Origin: Diadophis punctatus similis | Taxonomy: Eukaryota; Chordata; Lepidosauria; Squamata; Dipsadidae | Direction: 5' to 3' | Length of the DNA: 64,000 nt | NCBI GenBank assembly: GCA_023053685.1 | Contig: JALIGW010000026.1 | Span: 2,139,318-2,203,317, forward strand | Shown here: piece after piece, positions 1-36,000 of the stretch | How positions within the stretch are numbered: the stretch's first letter is position 1 | Layout of the letters: every line of letters begins with the position of its first letter | Notes under the pieces: model-generated | The model's input: only the letters and a program-made list of their open reading frames with translations | What the model was told of the DNA's origin: nothing | Database searches by the model: none | Position numbers and translations under genes: made by a program

Positions 1-94
1 CCTTATTCTTTTCTATTCTATTCTATTCCTTATTCTTTTCTATTCCTTATTCTATTCTATTCTCTGTTCTTATTCTGTTTTATTCTAAATTTTC
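1..94 (+). repeat. TATTC/TTATTC microsatellite before NUP214 exon 24
   Basis: An imperfect array of TATTC and TTATTC units fills the start of the window. It looks like the pentamer tail that snake CR1-type LINEs leave behind. It runs almost to the acceptor of the first exon and adds to its pyrimidine tract. Confidence 0.8.
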
Positions 95-118
95 TTGCTC
101 TTCATTCTTATCCAACAG

Positions 119-24593
<24,475 letters not shown>

Positions 24594-24790
24594 ACAGGCA
24601 ACGACTCTTCCATTGTTCTGGGACTTTCCTTTTTTTAAACGTCACTTCCTCCAACTTTTTATACCGAACCAAAACACAGGAAACAAAAAAAACCTTCGTG
24701 AAATTGCCTATTTTTATTTTTGTTTTCTTTTCTTTTGTTAATGGAAATGTTGCTCGGCTTCGCTTAAATAAAGCTATTTTGTCTGCCGCT
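24594..24790 (+). terminator. NUP214: NUP214 3'UTR and polyadenylation signal
   Basis: A 3'UTR of only about 195 bp. AATAAA is at 24767-24772, followed by TTTTGTCTGCC. The cleavage site is expected near 24785-24795. Confidence 0.75.
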
Positions 24791-26400
24791 CTTTGAATTC
24801 CGCCTTGGCAAACGTCAAAAGCCCAGAGAAGTTTTTTTGTTTTTAATGGGGATCCCCTTTGAAGGAGTTTGGGGTGGGTGGGTGGGATCCTTTTGAGATC
24901 TGCGTCCTCTTGGGTGATTGGTTTACTCAAGGTCTAAGGTCCTCATGGTACAACCTTGACGGAGTTAATTTGTGACGGCCGTAAAGCAGGCTGTTCCCCT
25001 GACTGACTGATTTTATTACCTTTTTTTTTTCCTTTTTGCACCGGTTGTTTAAGTGAATGCCGCGATCGACCAGGTTCTTCTGCTTGAGCAGGGGGCTGGA
25101 CTAGAACACCTCCGAGGTCCCTTCCAGCTCTATTCTATTCATTCATTCATTACGTGAACCGTGGTTTGATCATACGTACCCCCCAGGCAGTTGTTGGAAC
25201 TTTGAACGGTTGCTAAGTGACCGGTTCTAAGACGAGGAATGTCTGTGTAGTGTTTGTTAACCTTGGCAACTTTTAAAGGCGTGTGGACTTCAACTCCCAG
25301 AATTCTCCAGCCAGCTATGCCCACAAGTATTAAAATAGCCAAGTTTGGGGACCTGTGATCTAAATAGTTACTTTGGCCTCACCAAGAAATCTTCGTCAGC
25401 TTCCCTGTCTGGCTGCGATGCGGAGATCTCCTTGTGGTGTCCCATCCACCTCCGAACAAGCTTAGTTTTTTTTCCTTTTAATATCAGCCAAGGTAGCCCA
25501 GATGTAACCACCTGGTGTCTCTTCCTGGGCTTGAATCACAGCCCAAAGCGGGGTGAAAGAAGCAGAAATTAGTCCCCAAAAAGGGAAAAAAATACTTGAA
25601 AATCTTAGTTCGAGCAGTTTTACAATGCCACAAATTTCCTTTGAGGAAGGTTGATATATTATTAGGGAATGAAGGCAAAGTCAGCATCAGAAAGAGGATG
25701 GAAGGAAGGATAGTTATGGGAGAAGGAAGGAAAGAGAAAGGACTGAACGAAGGAAGGATATGGGAAAAGGAAGGAAGGGTTCAGCATCCAAAAGATAGAT
25801 TTCCCCATTTTCCAAAACCATGAGGACTAGAAGCCTTTAAAAAAAAAAGATGCTCACAGTTTTCCTTTTGTGGCAAGGAAAGGACGTCGGATTCCTTTTC
25901 CTAAAAATAGCAGCCCGGAGAAAGGATACCTCGCAGGCCCACGTGAAAATTAAGACCTGAGCCAAAGGCCACTTTGTGGCGTATCTCATTTTTCCTGCCT
26001 CCATCCATTGCTGTATTGCAGGCAGCTCTTCTCTTGCAGGAATTTTTTGTTTTTCCATTTGAGTTTTATCACGGGAGACAGCTGTGGCAGCTGGCCTTTT
26101 ATCTTCCTTAATGGCATCTATTAAGAATCTTCTGCATGTGGGCTATTTCAGTCGTTCTTAACCTTCGGTATCTTAAGCCCCCTAATCGGTTTTCGGGGAC
26201 CCTCTGAGATCGAAGCTAATAATAATAATCAATTTTTTTCTGACACTGACTGGTTGTCTCTCATATTTATCCACTACTGCCCCTTTTTAAGGCCATCAAA
26301 TTGTGATACACGATTATGCTAATCGTGTAAAAGAATCAATGGGTTGTGTGGAGTGGAGGAGAAAAGTGGGGAGGGGGAAGGAGGGTAGTGGGGTCCTTGG
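24791..26400. other. NUP214/FAM78A spacer, first part
   Basis: Holds a CR1 3' end (25068-25150), a MITE end (25193-25250), a hairpin-MITE fragment (25247-25360, CTTCAACTCCCAGAATTCTC) and a GGAAGGAAG stretch near 25700-25780. A (AAT)n run lies at 26218-26232. Otherwise unique DNA without gene signals. Confidence 0.6.
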
Positions 26401-26409
26401 TGCGCTTTG

Positions 26410-26590
26410 AGCTTGATTATTTTCTTGCAGACGTCTCATAACCGAACTGGGTATCGTCGTCAGTGTTAGAAGGCTGTGGGGTTAGTCTCTCTCTTCTAGC
26501 ACTGATGACGTTCCCTAGTTGGGTCATGAAACGTCTGCAAGAAAACCTCCAAGCCTAGAGAGCATCAAGGGCTCCATAGTTCAACCCTGA
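26410..26590. mobile_element. Penelope-like terminal segments, inverted pair
   Basis: TTTTCTTGCAGACGTCTCAT (26432) and its reverse-complement partner ATGAAACGTCTGCAAGAAAA (about 26526) face each other over about 70 bp. This is the arrangement also seen at 3050-3190. Confidence 0.6.
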
Positions 26591-27104
26591 ACCCTACAAA
26601 TATCCTCTTTTTTTGTGAATATTGGCTGTGAAGTCTTAAATTTCGGGCAGAGTTCCTTCTAACCATCTCCTTACACCTTTCCTCCTTCCTCCTCTCCAAT
26701 ATAGTTAGCATTGCCCCTTTCCTACCTAAACATCAACGCAGCGAAGGCATGACTGCGTATTTTAACACACAACCACACCGGCGGCTGTATGGCTGAGTCC
26801 CACGTTCCTTTCTTCAATCGTTCCCAATCCAGAAGCTGGAACACGCATTCCAGTTTGGCAGCTGGTTCCCTGGCTGAGCTGGCCAGGATCCAGTTATATC
26901 GGCGGAGAGTTAATCTCAGCTATGGATCCCTTGGCCCCTCCCGTTAGTATCTCTGGTATGCAAGATCAAATGGGCTTTATCCAACGGAAGAGAATAAATC
27001 CGTGGTGGTGTTTTTTTTTTTTTAATTTGCAGGCCTTCTCTGGCCAGCTGTCCCCTACAAAGACTCCAGGCAACCCACAACAATCCATAAAACATAGTTC
27101 CAAA

Positions 27105-27240
27105 TACAGATATCCTCAACTCGCAATTATAGTTTCTGTCACTAAACAAAATGGTTGTTAAGGGAGTCTGGCCCAATTTTACAGCCTCGTTTTGCCCGTT
27201 GGTTAAGTGAATCACGCAATCGTTTCCATCTATGAGTTGA
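27105..27240 (-). mobile_element. CTCGACTTAC-type MITE remnant
   Basis: Starts AGATATCCTCAACTCGCAAT and contains ACAGCCTCGTTTTGCCCGTT and GTTAAGTGAATCACG. Strongly decayed. Confidence 0.5.
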
Positions 27241-27559
27241 GTAAGAAAGGTGAGTCCTGCTTCACTTCTTAACATCAATTTGTGTCGGTTAGGAGCTGCC
27301 CTCAAGCTCCAGATGGAAAATAACTCAAATTGAGGTCCACTTGCATGACCTCTGTCCCTAGAAACGAGACTTAAAAACAGAAGGTGACAGCTCCAAAGTT
27401 GGTCTCCTAAGCTGGAGATGCTGCTGCTGTAGACCTTGGGAAAGCGTTGACCAGATTGAATCTGTTGTGCTTCAACCAAAATGCAATTTTAACTTCTATG
27501 GATGTTTGGGCAGTAAACCATCATTCAAACCACAGCTTGCTAGTTCAGGTGTACCCTGA

Positions 27560-27915
27560 CTGTTCTTTAGAAGGACAAATCCTGAAGTTGAAATACTTTG
27601 GCCACCAAAGGAGGAGGAATCCTTGGAGACGACCCTGATGTTGGGAAAGATGAAAGGGAGAAGGAGACAGCAGAGGAGGTTAGATGGTGTCATCAATGCA
27701 ACAGACGTGGATTTGGGCAAACTCCAGGAGACAGCGGAGGACAGGAGGACCTGCCATGCTGTGGTCCATGGGGACACAACTTCGTGACTGAACAACAACA
27801 AGCGTTTGTTTTATTTGAAGGTCTTCATTCCCGAAGCATGGATTGAAGTCGGTTCTTCCTAAGACAGGAACCCAGCAAAAAGAATCACAACGAATCAGAC
27901 ACAACTTAAAACGGA
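27560..27915 (+). mobile_element. BovB (RTE) LINE 3' end
   Basis: The reading GQILKLKYFGHQRRRNPW, then GATGGTGTCATCAATGCAAC, GATTTGGGCAAACTCCAGGA and CATGCTGTGGTCCATGGGG, is the well-known BovB tail. It is sense-oriented, without an intact ORF, and ends near ACAACTTCGTGACTGAACAA. Confidence 0.82.
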
Positions 27916-27919
27916 ACAG

Positions 27920-28530
27920 CAAAGCTGCCAAGTGTAGCTAGCACCCGGTGCCCAAACCAAATTGCATCTTGACTTTCAGACCCTTTCGGTGCTTCTCGCT
28001 GACCCAGAAAGATGGAAGGAGAACCGGACGATAAAAGCGGCAAGAAGCATTCCAAGCATTTGTCAACTATCGGTCTATTTTTGACCCTTTGTCCTATTTT
28101 TCGATCCTTCCATTAGCGTCGCAGAGGAGCCGGTGTTATCTTGCAGTTGTCGACGGCGGCCCGGCCACCGAACGTCTTGTGTGGGCCTTCGTCATGGTGT
28201 CAGAAATAGACCTGTGCTCTAGCCAAGATTGCTGACTCTCCAAATGCCCTGCATTGTTGGCTCAGCCTCCAACAGGTTTGAGCTGCAGAGAAGATCCTGG
28301 TTCTAACCCTGCAAAATATCTCCCAGCTGAGCTCCTACAGGTGCAACCTAGACAGATGTTGGCTTAAAAGCCTTAAATACGAGCCACATACGATCTGGAT
28401 CTCTCTTTTTCTGATGTCCTCCTGGAACATCGAATGATGTTTACCTGTTACAGGTGGGACTTGAGTTGAATGTGTTTGGGACTAGCCCTTCTTCAGGTCC
28501 ATCATTTTCCTCCCCGATATCCCTGTTAAG
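27920..28530. other. Unassigned spacer sequence
   Basis: No gene, SINE or LINE word was recognised in this stretch. Confidence 0.4.
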
Positions 28531-28531
28531 A

Positions 28532-28928
28532 TACAGGTAGTCCTCAACTTACAACAGTTTGCTTAGTGACCGTTCGAAGTTATAGCGTCACTGAAAAAAA
28601 GCGATTCACGACCATTTTTCATACGACCGTTACAGCTTCCCCAGGGTGACGGGATCAAAATTCAGACGGATGGCAACTGACTCATATTTATGACGGTTGC
28701 AGTGTCCCGGGGTCACGTTATCCCCTTTTGTGACCTTCCAACAAGCAAAGTCCATTGGGAAGCCAGATTCACTTAACAACCCTGTTACTAACTTAACAAC
28801 TGCAGGGATTCGCTTAACAACCGTGGCAAAAAAGGTCATAAAATGAGGCAAAACTCGCTTAACAAACGTCTCCCTTAGCCACAGAAATTTTGGGCTCGGT
28901 TGTGGTCGTAAGTTGAGGACAACTGTAT
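28532..28928 (+). mobile_element. CTCGACTTAC-type MITE, full length
   Basis: Ends are CAGGTAGTCCTCAACTTACA and TGGTCGTAAGTTGAGGACAA. It has the family's complete inner order and is one of the best-preserved copies. Confidence 0.88.
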
Positions 28929-29379
28929 TTGTTTTTTCCCCCTCTTCCACACCTTTCCCTTCTTGTTTTTCGCACAAATAAAATCACATCAGTCCGTTTC
29001 TCTTTTGAAAAAAAATGCTGTTTAATTTCTTTGCTCTTTTTAAACATTCCTTTTTTTTTAAATTTCTCTAAAAGCAGAAATATTCCTCTTTTTTTCATCT
29101 TGACCTCTTTTATTATTATTAATAATTATTATTATTTCAACACTTCTTTTTAAGTGCCCATTCCTGGCACTTAAAAAAAACCAAAAACCACACATACACA
29201 CAGAGTAAATTCACAGTATTTTTGCCAAAAAAAAAAAAAAATTCTTATTGCTGAATCAAAATCTAGGCAGAAGGTTGGTGGGGGAAGTGGTTAGGGCCAG
29301 TGCCGTTGTTCCTGAAGATCTTTACTTTTCTCCTGATGAAACAGCTCTTCCTTTCCCGTCAACTCCACCTTCCTTCTGA

Positions 29380-29409
29380 ATTCGTGTGTGTGTGTGTGTG
29401 TGTGTGTGT
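29380..29409 (+). repeat. (GT)n microsatellite
   Basis: A run of about 14 GT units. Confidence 0.9.
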
Positions 29410-29883
29410 ACCGAGGGGTTGCTCGACAACCCCAAATCAAAAACTATTCACAGTGATGCAGCGACGATCCCTCTTACCCAGAAGAACAAACACGGTTGAA
29501 CCTTATCTACTGGGGGTTCCTCAAATGTGGCAGCTTGACCATGCGTGGACTTCAACTCCCAGAATTCCCCAGCCAGCGTGCTTTTAAGGGGCAGGGGGAG
29601 GCCCATCAGACCAAGCCAACCATGTCTAGTTTCCAGGTTGAGGTCAGCCTCTGCTTCCTGAACTTTGAACTCCTCTGTAGAAGGCAGAGAAAGGCAATTG
29701 TTGGAATTTGTAGTGTTCTGAAGAACCACCCCCTTTTTAGGATGGAAACCATGGTATATGATAATGACAGCTGGAATCTCCCTTGAGGAACACCTCAGAT
29801 GTCCTACCGCTGGTCCATAGTGGTAGCAATCACCAATGTTCTACATCATCCATACATGAAACCAACTATGAACATGATAGACC

Positions 29884-30301
29884 AGTGTTGGCGAACCTTT
29901 TCGGCACCTAGTGCTGAAACGGGAGTGCGCGTGGGCGGAGGAGTTCCCTGGCATGCATGCATGCGCCGGAGAGCAGTTCCCTGGCATGCATGCATGCGCC
30001 GGAAAGCTGACCTTCAGTTTTCTGGCCAGTGCATGTGCGCCAGTCAGCTGGTCGTCTGGTTTTTGCCGTGCATGTGCGCGCGAAGACCAGCTAGCCTGTG
30101 TGCATGCATGCACCAGAAACCGGAAGCTCAGCTTCCCGGCACACACATGCGCGCCAGGAAGCTGCTGCTCCAGTTTCCGGCACTCCGCGTGCGAAGACCA
30201 GCGCACCGGAAGTCAGAAGGGCAATGGGAGGCGGCTGGCGTGCCCAGAGAGATGGCTCTGCATGCCACTTCCGGCACGCGTGCCATAGGTTCGCCATCCC
30301 A
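29884..30301. mobile_element. hAT-type MITE with expanded GCATGC-rich interior
   Basis: The ends CAGTGTTGGCGAACC and GGTTCGCCATCCCAG belong to the same family as the 224-bp MITE at 7394. The interior here is about 190 bp longer. It repeats CCCTGGCATGCATGCATGCG twice and then further GCATGTGCGCC-like units. Confidence 0.72.
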
Positions 30302-30345
30302 GTGATAATAGACCAAGCCTGGAAGAATAAACTTAGGAGTATTCA

Positions 30346-30600
30346 GTGCATCTGAGCAGACAGAATTTTGTAAAGAAACCCAGAAGTGGCCTTCAAGTAT
30401 CTAAGATGGTCAAAGATGGAGAAGACAATGGTTTGGAATTGTTTCAGAAGACAGAACAAGAATTTTGTGAGAGTTTAAATCACAAAGATGTTTGCGGCTG
30501 GACATCAGCAAATAAGTCCTATCAGGAGATGTTCACTAATGGGGAACAGAGCTCTCCAGAACCGGAAAAGCGGATGATCCAAGATCCCTCCCAAGCTTGA
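30346..30600 (+). other. Unassigned 84-codon open frame
   Basis: An open frame with balanced amino-acid use (MVKDGEDNGLELFQKTEQEF is one part) lies right after the MITE. I recognise no family, no splice sites are obvious, and it may be chance or part of an old transposon. Confidence 0.2.
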
Positions 30601-30714
30601 TATTCAAATTTAGAGTTGGAAACAGGGAGAAAATGGAAGAACAGGACTTTTTAAATGGAGTTGTGGCCAGTTGGCACAGCCTTACATGCAACGGTCTTTA
30701 AACTGTGGGAGTCC

Positions 30715-30920
30715 TGGTCCTCTCTAAAACTTGGTTGTTTTCTTGCAGGCGTTTCATTACCCAACTAGGTAACATCATCAGCCCTAGTGAGTGGGAATTG
30801 CTTCCTGTTTATACACAGTAGTTCTGAGCTTGGTTTTTTTTCTTGCAGACGTTTCATTACCAAATTAAGTAATATTATCAATATTAAGTGATTAAGTAAT
30901 ATCATCAGTGCTAGCTGGTC
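30715..30920. mobile_element. Penelope-like terminal segments
   Basis: Two direct copies of TTTCTTGCAGACGTTTCATT or a close variant (about 30739 and 30839), each followed by an AACATCATCAG-like word. Confidence 0.6.
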
Positions 30921-31610
30921 TTTAAACTCCCCTGGTGTCTTTTATCAAGAATACAGTCGTTTCTGACTGCTACAATATTGTGTGAAACAATATCTCTCAT
31001 GCAAGTTTTGTGCAGAAACGGCATTGCAAAGAACCAGCTGGATTTTTTTTTAAGAATGCACCTACCCTAGGTTTACTTTTTTTTAAAAACCGATAGAAAA
31101 CCATAGGATGGAGAACTGCATCAGGACACATTCCCTCCTTCTCTTTGAAATCTAAAAGAGAATAGACCTTCCCAAGCCCAAATACTTTTTGCCTCTGAGA
31201 TCCAGCCCAGAAGAAAAGTTAACCATGGTTTTCCAAGCTTTGCAAAGCGACGCACCGACCAGCTTCCTAAGATTTCCCAGCAGTTAATCTCCTTTATGCT
31301 GCCTCGCTGCAATCTCTCCCCGTGTTTTCCACAGGCGTTGGTCGAGCTTCACACCCCTCTGCGTCTCTAGCAACACAAACCTGACTACCGTTAGATAATT
31401 AATTTCTGAAATAGCCAGGAGGCATAAACACAGTGCCGGAGGATGCGCTGAAAATGCAACAGAGCCTCTTTAAATTAAACTATGCCCTCTGTACCTCAAA
31501 TCAGCATTCAGTTGCCAAATTAATTTGGCTGTCCCTAATGCCAGGCATAAACCCAGTTCCGTTCTTGCAAATCCAACTGTCACCAAAGAGCCCTAATTTA
31601 TAGATATATG

Positions 31611-31800
31611 CAGGTAGTCCTCGACTTAACGGCCACATTTGTTCCGTGAGTTTTGTCCCATGTTTACGACCTTTCTTGCCACAGTTGTTAAGTGAATCTG
31701 ACTTCCTCGTTGACTTTGTCAGAAAGTCACAAAAGGGGATCACATGATCCCGGGACACTGCAATCGTCACAAGTCAGTTGTAAGTCAAGGACTACTTGTA
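31611..31800 (-). mobile_element. CTCGACTTAC-type MITE, internally deleted
   Basis: Both ends are present (GCAGGTAGTCCTCGACTTAA and TTGTAAGTCAAGGACTACTT) but only about 190 bp remain. The half carrying the GTCACGTGATC core is missing. Confidence 0.82.
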
Positions 31801-34017
31801 ATATCCATTTCCCAGCTTGAGATCTCCCTGTGGTCTCCTTTCCAAGAACCTAGATATTTGCGGCTATCCAAGGTCAGCCATTTCCCCCATGTCTATCGGC
31901 CTTCTTACTTCCAGCTGGAGGCTGTGAACCACAACAAGGCAGGCAGGAAAAAAAATCATTCTATCTTTCTTTTTAAGGAACAAATATTCTTGTTTTTAGA
32001 TCTGTCCAGCTCGGATCACAGCCCCCGATAACTTCTCTTATCTAGCTAGAAATATTTATCTGCTTCAAAACTTCATCTTCTCAAAATCCCAAGGCATTGT
32101 TGTCAGCAAGCAAACAATAAGCCAAGTTTAAGCCGATGTTTCTGCATTTACACTGATTTTTTTTTATGCTAAGTTTTCTCCCCGCGCTCTTTTCCTCGGC
32201 ATAGGAAAATATTCTGCATATTTCTGTATTCTTCTGTAACATTTACCCAGAAGGAAGTCCAGCTTATCGTTTATCACTTCCACCATTAATTAATTAATTC
32301 AAAGTTTGTTCTCGGCTGGTTTGCATCCATTACCCTACTTCCTACTTGGGCATAGTGAGCGGTAAACTATCTTTTAATCGTTCTGCATCCTGGATCTTCG
32401 TTCTCCACCTAAACAATAAATGACGGGAGAGGCTTTCGACTTTGATTCCCTCCCCTTCTTTTTCTTTTTCTTTTCTTTTTTCCCAATAAAAATATAGGGC
32501 TCTTTTGCTCTGTGCAAATCTACAAAGAGAAGATCTCGTCTGTGCTTGGCATGAAGCTGTAAAACGGGGAATTTCTAAACAGGAATCTTTTAATTAAAGG
32601 GAAAGAAGTCCCCCTTAAAGAAAATGGAAGTGTCGTCGTGGTGTTTTTTAGAGGAAAAACAGTGAAAAAAAATAAATAGGAAACGATCAAGAAAAAACCA
32701 CTGGAATCAAACCCTTTGTCAGCATTCGCAGGACACACTAAATCAACAATGGGATGAGAGACTGTGTAGGAAGGGTTTAGTTTTCTGCCACAGGTAGAAG
32801 TTCAAATGATGCAGTTTCAGATGAAATAAGCTCAACCGGTGTCATTTCAGCCTGTGTTCGACCCCAGGACAGAAACAAGACCGGGTTTTGGGGGGGGAGG
32901 TGTCTTTTTAGACCATTCCTATCCCCCTTACAGTAAAGCTGCTGCCACGCGCATTAAAAAGAAAAAGAGAAAATAATTCTTTGCTGGTTTTCTTACCACC
33001 ACCACCCCTTCTTCTCCCTACAAGGGCTCATGGAGACCCAAATGCAGATTAAGGCAAATGTTTGGCAACACAAAGGAAAGTCGATGTAAGGCCGCACAAC
33101 TTGGCTTTTAGGGGCAAAAACCAAAACTGGAACAAGCACCACTTTCAACCCATCATCCACGCCTTGGTCCACAGAAATCCACAGTCCGCATTTGTGCACC
33201 ACGAACTCTGCCGCATTAATTCACTCCTTCCTTCCTTCCTTCCTTCCTTCCTTCCTTCCTTCCTTCCTTCCTTCCTTCCTTCCTTCCTTCCTTCCTTCCT
33301 TCCTTCCTTCCCTCCCTCCAGCCCTCCCTCCCTCCTTTCTCTCCCTTCCTTCCTTCCTTCGTTTCCTTCCTTCCTTCCCTCCCGCCCTCCCTCCCTCCCT
33401 CCTTCTTTCTCTCCCTTCCTTCCTTCCTTCCTTCCTCTCCTCCCTCCCTTCCCCCTTCCTTTCATCCATCTTTCCTCTCCCTTCCCTCCTTTCCTTTTCT
33501 CTCCTTCCCTTTTTTTCCTTCCTCTTTCCTTCCTTCCTCTTGTCCCAACCGATGCCTCCCACCCCTCTTTTCTCCCCCTCCTCCAAATAAAACCCAGTTT
33601 TTTCCATTTCTCTAGAAGCAGCCCACCTTTAGCCCACCAGACAGAACATCAGATAACCACCAAAGGGAGGAAAAAGCGAATTTTTAAAAACCTGGAAGTA
33701 AGAGCGGTGGGGGGGGGGCGTTGGGAATCAGACAACCCGCCCCCCCCTCCTCCCCTCACACACACAAACCCCCAGGCTAGAAATCTTGAAGGCAGTCCTT
33801 AAAGTTGACCTTGGCGAGCACAGTGAGATCCGTTCTGGTGGGACAAGGCAGAATGGCTGCGTTTTGTTTTTTTCTGATAAATGAGTTTAAAAGTGCACCT
33901 CTGTTTTTGCTGATTTTTCTCTCTCTTAAATACGAAGTGTTTCTATTTTTTTTTTTTTTACCCCTCTCCGGTTCCTCTGTCTCTCTCCTCCCCCCCTTTG
34001 CCACAGGGGGGCTCCGA
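31801..34017 (-). other. Probable FAM78A 3'UTR region with a CCTT array
   Basis: On the minus strand this lies directly downstream of the FAM78A stop. Most of it (31800-33200) is unique, AT-rich and free of transposons, as expected for a long 3'UTR. Minus-strand ATTAAA occurs near 32372 and 32589; the first clear AATAAA that I see is near 29110. The true end is not determined. Confidence 0.35.
33224..33560 (+). repeat. (CCTT)n/(CCCT)n pyrimidine array
   Basis: About 335 bp of C/T: a pure CCTT run to 33310, then CCCTCCCT and TTCTTTCTC variants. It falls inside the likely 3'UTR of FAM78A. Confidence 0.93.
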
Positions 34018-34546
34018 TTACCGATGCTTTGGGGGTATCACCACTAGGGGACGCCCGTCCCTGGGCCTCCACATGAGGACCTGGGCGTCGTTGGCGTTGG
34101 GTTTGACCAGGGCACTGGGTGGTATTGGTTCATTTTTGCTGAGGATTTGGGGCTGCTGTTGAGCAGAGGGTTCCCTCAGCTTGGCCCGCCGCCCGAGAGG
34201 TTGGCTGGGCTCCACGTCGATGCCCAGTTTCATCCGCCACTTGATAGTCTGCAGGATGACCATCTCGTTGGTGGTGGTGTTGGTGGCCACCAGCCAGGTA
34301 GTGAAGCTCTGATCCCGGTGGATGCAAGTCAGCTTGGGCACGTTGCTGTCGCTCACTGGCACCGCCCAGGTGACGCTGGGGTAGAAATTGTCATTCATGC
34401 TGATGGTGAACTTGGCCTCTTTCTTGGTGGGACCTATGATGGTGCAGGTCTCGGTGGTGTTCCCGTACCAGGGGTAGTTGACACCATCCGAGTCGCTGAT
34501 GGCTTGGATCTTGCCCTCCAGGAGATCAGGAAGCTCCCAACTTGAC
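34018..34546 (-). CDS. FAM78A: FAM78A exon 2 (C-terminal 175 residues)
   Basis: On the minus strand the acceptor CCGCCCAG precedes 34546, and the exon runs to TAA at 34020-34018. The first base completes the Met codon split at the end of exon 1. It continues SSWELPDLLEGKIQAISDSD, includes SMNDNFYPSVTWAVPVSDSN, and ends PLVVIPPKHR. These blocks are hallmarks of the FAM78 family. FAM78 proteins have no established biochemical role. FAM78B is similar, but the position between NUP214 and PLPP7 makes FAM78A the better call. Confidence 0.94.
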
Positions 34547-34728
34547 CTGGGCGGAAAGTGAAAGAGAAAGACCAGGTTGAAGAAGGTTTTAGAATTATAG
34601 GATTCATAGAATTCAATAGGAGGCCGGCATGAAGACGACCGAAGAAGACAACTCGGTTGGACCCAACGAATCACGATCGTTCCTAGGATTGTTCCGCAAG
34701 GTACAAATCGGTTATTGTTCTCCACAAA

Positions 34729-35119
34729 TACAGATCGTCGTCAACTTACCATCGTTCATTTAGAGACCAAAGTTATAACAGCACTGCAAAAAGCGACGTA
34801 GGACACTTACGACCATTGCAGTATTTCTCTCCCCCCCCCCCCCGGTCACGTGATCAAAAATTCAGAGGCTTGGCAACTGACTCGTGTTTATGACGGTTGC
34901 ATAAATACGTGATCCCCTTTGGCGGCCTTCTGACAAGCGAAGTCAATGGAGAGAAGCCGGATTCACTTAGCGACCGTGTTGCTAACTTAACAACTGCAGC
35001 GATTCACTTAACAACCGTGGGAGGAAAGGCCGTAAAATGGGGGGAAACTCGTTTAACTGTCTCATTCAGCCTCGGAAATTTGAGGCTCAATTGTGGTCAT
35101 AATTTGAAGACTACCCATA
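34729..35119 (+). mobile_element. CTCGACTTAC-type MITE, full length
   Basis: Ends are ACAGATCGTCGTCAACTTAC and GTCATAATTTGAAGACTACC. It sits 180 bp upstream of FAM78A exon 2 in the intron. Confidence 0.82.
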
Positions 35120-35179
35120 CTACAATCTGCTTTGAAAGACATGCGATTTTTGAGCCTGAAGGTGAACGGGGGCCATCTT

Positions 35180-35290
35180 GATCAATGTTTGGCAACTTTA
35201 AGACACATGGACTTCAATTCCCAGAATCCTCCAGCCATCAATGAACAATTCTGGGAGTTGAAGTCCACGTGTCTTTAGGTGAGAAACGCC
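35180..35290. mobile_element. Palindromic hAT-type hairpin MITE, short copy
   Basis: GGACTTCAATTCCCAGAATC is followed after a short loop by its inverted partner AATTCTGGGAGTTGAAGTCC. This is the simple form of the element expanded at 41361-42154. Confidence 0.75.
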
Positions 35291-35777
35291 GATCTTGACT
35301 TAACATTCATCGGCTAATATCAGACACTTGTCCTAAGCATTTAGTTGATTCAGTTATGCCTTGAACGGATGGAGCAAAACCACCAATGGTGGTTTATTCA
35401 GCAAACTACAGTCAAACAAACCGTAGCCTGCAGTGACTGAGAGACTAATCTTCTCAACCTCCCTAATCTTCTTTGACAGCCATCCAAAGGGGTGGCTGAA
35501 AGCCAAGCGATGCGTCTTGCAAAGAAGCGGTTCTCCATTCGTCATCACAGCCTCAAAATAGCTTCCCAGATGACTAAACACCACTTTCATTTATTTTAAA
35601 GGACAATGGTTTACAAAAGCTTTACCACATACGTGCCCATGGTTGCAAGCGACACTTGAGTGTGGATGGGAAAAGTAATGTACTGAAAGTCTCCCATTCT
35701 CATTCTACATTCAATTTTCTATCCAGTTTTCAATTTTGATTGAAAAAGTAATAAACTGGACATCTCGGAATAACCAA

Positions 35778-36000
35778 ATAACAGAGTTGGGCGGGACCTT
35801 GGAGGTCTTCTAGTCCAACCCTCTGCTCAACCAGGAAACCCTATTCCATTCCAGACAAATGGTTGTCCAATCTCTTCTTAAAAACCTCCAGTGATGGAGC
35901 ACCCACAACTTCTGGAAAGAAGCCATTCCACTGATTAATTGTTCTCATTGTCAGGAAATTTCTCCTTAGTTCTAGGTTGCTTCTCTCTTTGAGGAGTTCC
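35778..36000 (-). mobile_element. CR1 LINE 3' end
   Basis: Reverse orientation: CTTGGAGGTCTTCTAGTCCA, CAGACAAATGGTTGTCCAAT and CAGGAAATTTCTCCTTAGTT in the expected order. Confidence 0.88.
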
